Assembly (NCBI GenBank): GCA_019918135.1
Contig: WBZZ01003558.1
Coordinates: 1-31,184, forward strand
Source of the DNA: Paulinella micropora
Taxonomy: Eukaryota; Cercozoa; Imbricatea; Euglyphida; Paulinellidae
Direction: 5' to 3'
DNA: 31,184 bases
The translations under genes and the position numbers were made by a program. This document shows, one piece after another, positions 25,828 to 31,184 of this stretch (its first letter is position 1; each line of letters starts with the position of its first letter). The notes beneath the pieces are model-generated. The model was not told the origin of the DNA. It saw only the letters and a program-made list of their open reading frames with translations, and searched no databases.

Positions 25828-27725
25828 AGGCCTTGGAAGAGGGGAAGGCAGAGATGGAAAAAAGCATTAAGGCAGCAGGAGAAACTCATCCTGTGATTGA
25901 TGAGTTCGAGAAGACCGACAGAGTTCTGACCAAGATCAGACTGTTGATGGGTGCGTTACTGCACAAGGAGGCATGGAAGAGATGGATTCCTACCAAGGAT
26001 CACTCTGTCCTTAAATCACTTAGTAACGCACCACCGGTCGCCAACAAAGCAGGTGTTGACCAATATGTGGAGAAATATAATTTTCTCAGATCTGCTTCTG
26101 AATTGGTGGCCTTTATCACTCATGCTCAAAAGCTGGTGATATCTGAGAAGAAGAAGGCGAAAGAGAATGAGGAGTTCGAGAAGACGATGAGACTGGAGAG
26201 AATGAAAGCAAAAGTGAGTGGTGCAAAGACACACCCTCTGACATATTTGACCCCACCAGCTCCTGCCCCACCAGCCTCTGCACCCTCGGGCTCAACTACG
26301 GTGGTGGTCACAAACACGGAGAAGAAGGACAGACAGAACATCATAAATGCCTTCAAGGGGAAGAAAGGAGGAGTGGCAAGTCTCATGCTATATGCCAAGA
26401 CGAGCTCAGACAAAGACTCTGATGCTTCGCTTTTGAGCAAGCTCAAAGAGATCAATGCCTGCATGAAGGCTTTTCCTTGCGACGAAACGCAGGAATACGA
26501 GGCCCTTGTTACTGTTTTTGACCAATCTCTAGTCTCGGAGGGATTTGATCTGACACAGTACAAGTTTTTGAGAAAGAAGGAGGAGATTAAGAGAAACAAT
26601 GCAACAGGCCTAGACGCTCAGTGTGAACTGGCGGTGGCCACACTCATTTCATATTTTCAATCTCATGTATACCAGCATCTCTGCACTGGTACTCTCATAG
26701 GATTTGAAATCTTTGAGACAGTGGCGATGAGTTTGAGGAGTGCTGTTGGCTTGGCGGCGACCCTTACGGAGGTAGTTTCCTCCTATGGGCTATTCTATGG
26801 CCGCAAGGCGATCATCCTCTATTTCTTTTCGGCGTTACACACAGTTAACCCGAGTAAGCTTACTCAGCTCATACAACAATGCTCGACGTTTAGCTCAGTG
26901 AAGTCCAAGAACTTCCTCGAGACACACGTGTTCGAAAATACGGTTCAAAGCGTTGCTCCGTCAGCACTGTTTCAAGAAGTGATGAGTGCATGCTCAAACA
27001 TGGACTCGCTCACGGAGGCACATACGGCACAGGCAGGCGGTGTACCTGTTGGCGCACAAGCCACGTACACAAACAGAGTTGCCGGTTGGAAGAGACAGAG
27101 AGAGCCAGACCTGAAGACCGCATGTTGGAGGTGGTTCGCGGGCTTGCAGTGTAAGGCACAGATGGAGAACAGAGACTGCTCTTTCAATCATGATAGGCAG
27201 AACCCAACAGCAAGGGCAAATTTTCTGAGCAGGACGGAAGGCAAGGAACCGGGCCTTTTCAATATGCTTCAGATTGCCGCTGTGAACGAAGGTTGGTATG
27301 CCAATATGTGTGATGATGAGGAGTTACGAGAGGCAATCATTACCTACATGAAGAGGATGAAGGAGAAGAAGGAGGAAAGGGAGAGACAAAAGAACTTAAA
27401 GGCCTCTCAAAGAGGACGAGAAGGAGGAGCAGGAGCAGGAGGACGAGGAGGAGGAGGAGGAGGAGGACGAGGACGAGGAACATGGAGAGGAGCCTCGAGG
27501 TGGCAGGGAACCCCTCAGAGAGGAAGAGGAGGAGGTCGGGGATATACCCCTTATGGAGGGAGAGCTGTTCGAGCTCCAGCCCCCCCACCCAGAGGAGGAG
27601 GAGGCTCGTGGGCAAGCTCCAACCCGAATTTCGGTCGAGCTCAGGCCTACAACACTGCCTCGGAGACCGATACGTCATCCTACCCGGACACTACTCAAGG
27701 TAATCGTTTCGAGGTGGTGGAATGA
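25818..27725 (+). CDS. Retrotransposon Gag, second frame, with CCCH zinc motif and RGG tail
   Basis: 635 codons from an ATG that overlaps the first Gag frame by 10 bases. Helical sequence fills about 1-410. A zinc-finger-like C-x8-C-x8-C-x3-H motif follows at about 430-455 (starting CWRWFAGLQC, ending CSFNH), in place of the usual CCHC knuckle. The C-terminal 110 residues are Arg/Gly-rich (RGGGGGGGRGRG), a nucleic-acid-binding tail. It ends at a TGA (27,723-27,725) followed by CTG; the same frame is open again directly after it. It would package the RNA and form the particle. Confidence 0.6.
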   Translation: MEIKALEEGKAEMEKSIKAAGETHPVIDEFEKTDRVLTKIRLLMGALLHKEAWKRWIPTKDHSVLKSLSNAPPVANKAGVDQYVEKYNFLRSASELVAFITHAQKLVISEKKKAKENEEFEKTMRLERMKAKVSGAKTHPLTYLTPPAPAPPASAPSGSTTVVVTNTEKKDRQNIINAFKGKKGGVASLMLYAKTSSDKDSDASLLSKLKEINACMKAFPCDETQEYEALVTVFDQSLVSEGFDLTQYKFLRKKEEIKRNNATGLDAQCELAVATLISYFQSHVYQHLCTGTLIGFEIFETVAMSLRSAVGLAATLTEVVSSYGLFYGRKAIILYFFSALHTVNPSKLTQLIQQCSTFSSVKSKNFLETHVFENTVQSVAPSALFQEVMSACSNMDSLTEAHTAQAGGVPVGAQATYTNRVAGWKRQREPDLKTACWRWFAGLQCKAQMENRDCSFNHDRQNPTARANFLSRTEGKEPGLFNMLQIAAVNEGWYANMCDDEELREAIITYMKRMKEKKEERERQKNLKASQRGREGGAGAGGRGGGGGGGRGRGTWRGASRWQGTPQRGRGGGRGYTPYGGRAVRAPAPPPRGGGGSWASSNPNFGRAQAYNTASETDTSSYPDTTQGNRFEVVE

Positions 27726-27758
27726 CTGGAGGGGGAAGAAGAGAGGAAGGAGAAGACT

Positions 27759-29078
27759 ATGAAGTTTAACCCTAAAGTCACAGTGCTTTCTAATGCTGTT
27801 GTGCAGAATGGGCCAACGCTTCCTCTATGTGAAAACAAAGATGTGGGTACACAGAGACTGCAGCCCCAAGGTAGTCTCATACCCGTTCATACAGCACGGT
27901 TACCAATGATAACTGATGCAAATAGGAAGGCAAGACTTGCGATGGAGGCGAGGAGGCCAATGGCAGACGTATCGCCTCGGCCAAGCAAACAACCACGAAC
28001 AGACTCAATATCTACGGTCGCGGCGGGTGGCGAGCAAAAAGACAATGTGTGTACTCAAGTACCACAAGACAATGTCGCTCAAATAGTAAACGCACCAGTA
28101 CCGCAGAATAATAAAAATGTTAATGAGGTGAAGCAGGAGGAGAAGAAGGAGGAGTTGAAAAACTTAGAGACAAGACTCCAAAATTTGGAACGTAAAGTTC
28201 TTGTTCTCGCAGCCAATATACACAGGCCCGATGCTCTGTGTTATACGGAACTTTATTGTGAAACATTGAAGACAATATTAAAAGTTGGTAATGATACGAT
28301 GGCGAATATTAATATTGTCGGCCGGAAGTTTTTAAATCGATACCGGGACTGGGTGGACGGAAATATGAAAAAGTCAACGGGCACTCTCAAAGGAGTGAGC
28401 AGCCGGACGGATATCACGGGAATCATCACACTGACCTTTAAATTGAAATCCGCACGAGTATACCGTATGGACCTCTATGTCGTCCCCGGTTACCACGGGT
28501 CAATATTACTATCGTATGACCAATTGGCTACGATGGGGGCTGTGATTGATTGCGCCGCACGGCGAGTGATATATGGAGTAAAAAGAGGAGAAGAGAACGA
28601 TATTGATCCCTTCAACGCTACTGACTCTTATGAGGCTTATGAGCTGAGTCTAGCGACGGATCACAAAAAGATGGCCATCGCACATGAGGCACTTGAGGTG
28701 TACGTTCACCCCCATGTCGTAAGACCGGATGAACAGTCCTGGACCGACAATTGGGAATCCCAAGTGTGCACTGTCACAGTTCCGACATGCCATTGGGACA
28801 AAAAGTCTATTGATGACTTAATCGAGAAGCGAAAGGAGGAGATTATATGTGTCGCACAAAGAAGCCCGTCGTTGGCGAGATTCGCGGAAGGAGTAGGAAC
28901 AGATGTCCATATTACTAACGGATACTGTTTCCATGCGAAAGTAGGAGAAGAAAAAAGGGAGGCGTTTGTACCAAGGAGAACGGGGCGAATCCCGGATACT
29001 CCACCAGAAACTATTGAAAGTTTTATTACTGATTTCTGGGGTGACGAGCCCACGTGGCCCGTTCACTGTCTGAAGTGA
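27759..29078 (+). CDS. Aspartic protease region of the retrotransposon
   Basis: 439 codons from the first ATG, in the same frame as the second Gag frame; the frame is open from 27,726. Residues 1-155 are polar with a coiled coil (about 126-150). The protease-like part has ILKVGNDTMANINIVGRKF with D179-T-M, where retropepsins have D-T/S-G, and ILLSYDQLATMGAVID at 249-264, matching the family's 'iLLG.d.L...g..iD'. Spacing between the two (about 70 residues) suits a retropepsin. The missing Gly after D-T may mean loss of activity. The last 120 residues resemble a linker to reverse transcriptase. Confidence 0.6.
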   Translation: MKFNPKVTVLSNAVVQNGPTLPLCENKDVGTQRLQPQGSLIPVHTARLPMITDANRKARLAMEARRPMADVSPRPSKQPRTDSISTVAAGGEQKDNVCTQVPQDNVAQIVNAPVPQNNKNVNEVKQEEKKEELKNLETRLQNLERKVLVLAANIHRPDALCYTELYCETLKTILKVGNDTMANINIVGRKFLNRYRDWVDGNMKKSTGTLKGVSSRTDITGIITLTFKLKSARVYRMDLYVVPGYHGSILLSYDQLATMGAVIDCAARRVIYGVKRGEENDIDPFNATDSYEAYELSLATDHKKMAIAHEALEVYVHPHVVRPDEQSWTDNWESQVCTVTVPTCHWDKKSIDDLIEKRKEEIICVAQRSPSLARFAEGVGTDVHITNGYCFHAKVGEEKREAFVPRRTGRIPDTPPETIESFITDFWGDEPTWPVHCLK

Positions 29079-29959
29079 AGAAATGCTTACGGACTTTATT
29101 CGAAAATAATAAGCCGTATACTATTATCCTGCCATATAATGAGAAGGCGATATGGGCGCAGGAAATAAGGGACCGGCTTATTGATCATCCTATACCGGTA
29201 CCCTCTCGCAAGCAACAGCTAGTGGTGGCTTGTCGTATGGGAACTCGTGAGCAGAGCAGTGCATACAAGCGGAAGCTCAGAGACCTCGACAAGTTGAAAT
29301 TGATACCGCAAGCATTCACATGCTTTGATGGTTTTTACACCCGTAAAGCTCCTTTGCAATACGCGAGACTCATTGACATGCTGGTGGAGCTCGGTAAAGA
29401 TGATGAGCCAGACACGGTCACGTATGAAAAGACGGGCCTAGATGATGTCTCGGAAGAGGACTTAGGCTTGGAGGAGGACAGAGAACCCCTCAAGCAACAT
29501 AAGCAGATGTCTGATGAAGATTATCAAGAGGCGGCGCGGAAAATATTGGAAGAAGGAGTAGGCACGGAGAAGGAGAAGGAGCTTTTAAAAGCCAAATTAG
29601 AGGCGAACAAGGAAATTTTTGACCCTCCACATGCAGGTGGTGTCAAGCCTGAAGATTTCACTGCGGTTATTTACAAAATACCGGGTGCGGAGCCGTCACC
29701 GGCACCACGAAGGGCGAATTTGAGTATACATGAGGCGAAGATAGCGGAGGAGCTAGCAAGACAGCTGCTCAACGAGGACTTTATTGAGAGATCAACATCC
29801 TCAATAGTCTCACAACCGAGAATAGTGCCGAAGCCAGGAGGAGAATGGCGCCTGACAGTTAACTATGCTCGTGTTAACAAGGTGCTGGAGGAAGAGAGAA
29901 ATCCTCTCCCGACAAGGAAGGAGAGTACTGCAGAATGCAAAATTCTATTCGGTCATTGA
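29054..29959 (+). CDS. Reverse transcriptase, N-terminal part, in a different frame
   Basis: 301 codons counted from a GTG. The frame overlaps the protease frame by 25 bases, one base back. From about 185 on, FDPPHAGGVKPEDF, LNEDFIERSTSSIVSQPRIV and PKPGGEWRLTVNYARVNKV match the start of gypsy-type RT ('G.I..s.Spwaspvv.v.KkdG.wR.cvDyr.lN'). The frame ends at 29,957-29,959 inside the domain, while the rest of RT continues one frame away from about 29,925. An earlier section (1-150) is acidic with no recognised domain. As sequenced, this protein would lack the polymerase active site. Confidence 0.65.
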   Translation: MARSLSEVKKCLRTLFENNKPYTIILPYNEKAIWAQEIRDRLIDHPIPVPSRKQQLVVACRMGTREQSSAYKRKLRDLDKLKLIPQAFTCFDGFYTRKAPLQYARLIDMLVELGKDDEPDTVTYEKTGLDDVSEEDLGLEEDREPLKQHKQMSDEDYQEAARKILEEGVGTEKEKELLKAKLEANKEIFDPPHAGGVKPEDFTAVIYKIPGAEPSPAPRRANLSIHEAKIAEELARQLLNEDFIERSTSSIVSQPRIVPKPGGEWRLTVNYARVNKVLEEERNPLPTRKESTAECKILFGH

Positions 29960-31184
29960 CCTTAAGAATGGCTTCTGGCAGATACCACTGGAGGAAAAGT
30001 CCAGATGGCTGACGGCGTTTGTGGTGGGTATGGAAATATACCAATGGAAAGTGCTTCCGATGGGCCTCAAGCAAGCCCCAGGACTTTTCCAGAAGGCGAT
30101 GCAGAAGATGTTGAGCAGTCAGTACGATGATTTGTCTGACGGAGGCTTTATGAGAAGGCGGGGACAGAAGGAGGGAGAATATGCATTTTGCTATATCGAT
30201 GACATTATCGTATACTCTAACACAATGGAGGAGCATATCGATCATTTGTCCGATATATTCAGGCGCATCGGAGCTTTTGGCCTGAAGTGCAATCTAAAGA
30301 AGTGTCAACTTGCCAAGACGAGTGTGACATACTTAGGGTACGAGATCTCCCATAATCGAGTCTCGATATCCAAAGAGAAGAGGGAGGAGATTATGAATTG
30401 ACCGATACCGAAGAACCGCACTGAATTGCACTCATTCCTTGCGATGGCGCAATACTATAGCCAGTTTATACCCGATTGGGGTGCAACACGGGCTAAAGTG
30501 GAGAAAATGATAGATTTTGGAGACTTTGAGAAGTGGGACGAAGAGGCTTTGCAAGCGTTTCATGCGCTCAAAGATCTCATTTACAAAGACCCGAAAGACG
30601 AAGGACTGGTGTTAACGATGCCCGACTTTACAAAACAATTCGTAGTCGATACAGACGCATCTAAGTTTGCGATTGGGGCTGTATTACAACAAGAGGATGA
30701 GGAGAAAAAATTACGCCCAATCATGTTTATTAGTAGGAAGTTGTGTGCGGCGGAGAGAAACTATTGCACAAGGCAAAGAGAGGCGTTGGCGGTAGTATGG
30801 GCCCTCAAGAGGCTCAGAGAGTATTTGTGGGGAGCACCTCAATTGACTGTCAGAACTGATCATCATAACCTGTTATGGTTGATGAATCATGAACAGACGG
30901 GACGGCTGGCGCGGTGGCAAGCGTTCTTGTCTTGTTTCGATTTTACAATGGTCCATCTACCGGGAAAGCGAAATGTAGTCGCTGATAGCCTCTCTAGGCT
31001 AGAGTTTAACTCAGAAGTATCGGCGTTGGTGTCCACGGTGGAGATGGAAGACTTGTCCACTGACAAGGTGTATGAGGTCAGCCACATTGAGGCGATGGAG
31101 ATGGCGAGTGGAGTCCGATATGACCGCACAGGTCTACGGTACAGTCCACAAGGCCCGGATCACGGGATATGTTGTGAGCTACAT
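29865..31184 (+). pseudogene. Reverse transcriptase palm and RNase H, with frame break and TGA
   Basis: From about 29,930 the frame encodes FYSVIDLKNGFWQIPLEEKS, LPMGLKQAPGLFQKAM and the polymerase motif FCYIDDIIVYS. LGYEISHNRVSI leads to a TGA at 30,399-30,401, exactly where gypsy elements have the Trp of 'dWP.P'. The frame is open again from 30,402 to the edge: AMAQYYSQFIPDWG (thumb), then RNase H with VVDTDASKFAIGAVLQQ, REALAVVWALKRL and RTDHHNLLWL carrying the acidic residues, and GKRNVVADSLSRL. Active-site residues are intact, but the frame change and TGA make this copy defective unless recoded. Confidence 0.75.

Larger units (their letters stand above)
25030..31184 (+). mobile_element. 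Ty3/gypsy-like LTR retrotransposon, internal region, incomplete on the right
   Basis: The order is Gag in two frames, aspartic protease-like segment, reverse transcriptase and RNase H, all on the plus strand, then the window edge. Protease before RT and RNase H after it, with a YIDD polymerase motif, fit Ty3/gypsy. Integrase and the 3' LTR are beyond the edge. The coding path changes frame or meets a stop at about 25,810, 27,723, 29,050, 29,925 and 30,399; the first may be programmed, while the last two look like mutations. Confidence 0.75.

Noticed and set aside
1..31184. CRISPR array
   Set aside because: The direct repeats seen are either tandem without spacers (59-bp, 85-bp) or coding repeats of the fibre and LRR genes.

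Overview
This window looks like nuclear DNA of a eukaryote, probably a protist or alga. An endogenous small dsDNA virus (polinton-like virus or virophage type) occupies about 1-9,700, and the rest is host sequence rich in transposable elements. The host is called eukaryotic because an SPX-domain gene can be followed through six GT-AG introns, a piggyBac element is present, LTR retroelements of two families occur, and there are long microsatellites. The species cannot be named from the sequence.

Region 1 (1 to about 9,700) is AT-rich and compact. On the minus strand lie a gene cut by the window edge, a small basic protein, an A32/FtsK-type packaging ATPase, a small beta-rich protein, a two-helix membrane protein, and a very long fibre protein ending in a peptidase S74 intramolecular chaperone. 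On the plus strand lie a charged Lys/Glu-rich protein and a retroviral-type DDE integrase. Two further minus-strand genes follow. Packaging ATPase plus integrase is the signature of polinton-like viruses, virophages and polintons. No major capsid or DNA polymerase gene is inside the window, so the element continues to the left. Gene starts carry a repeated palindromic upstream module, and one gene is bracketed by a perfect 30-bp inverted repeat. The fibre gene is broken by a frame change.

Region 2 (about 9,700-12,216) holds a possible Pol III small RNA, a decayed F-box/leucine-rich-repeat gene and a palindrome-rich AT stretch. Region 3 (12,217-15,086) is an apparently complete piggyBac element with TTAA duplication, terminal repeats, subterminal repeats and a transposase with all catalytic aspartates. 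Region 4 (15,087-20,040) contains a copia-type pol remnant, a 59-bp tandem repeat and about 2.8 kb in which I recognise no gene.

Region 5 (20,062-22,235) is a minus-strand host gene whose exons assemble into an SPX domain, a sensor of inositol pyrophosphates and phosphate. Its introns carry an 85-bp tandem duplication and a GA microsatellite. Region 6 (22,740-24,015) is a TTC/TCC microsatellite followed by the end of an RLE-type LINE.

Region 7 (25,030 to the right edge) is a Ty3/gypsy-like LTR retrotransposon: Gag in two frames joined at a T TTT TTA heptamer, an in-frame TGA before the protease region, then reverse transcriptase and RNase H with a frameshift and a TGA at a conserved Trp position. 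Its integrase and 3' LTR lie beyond the window.
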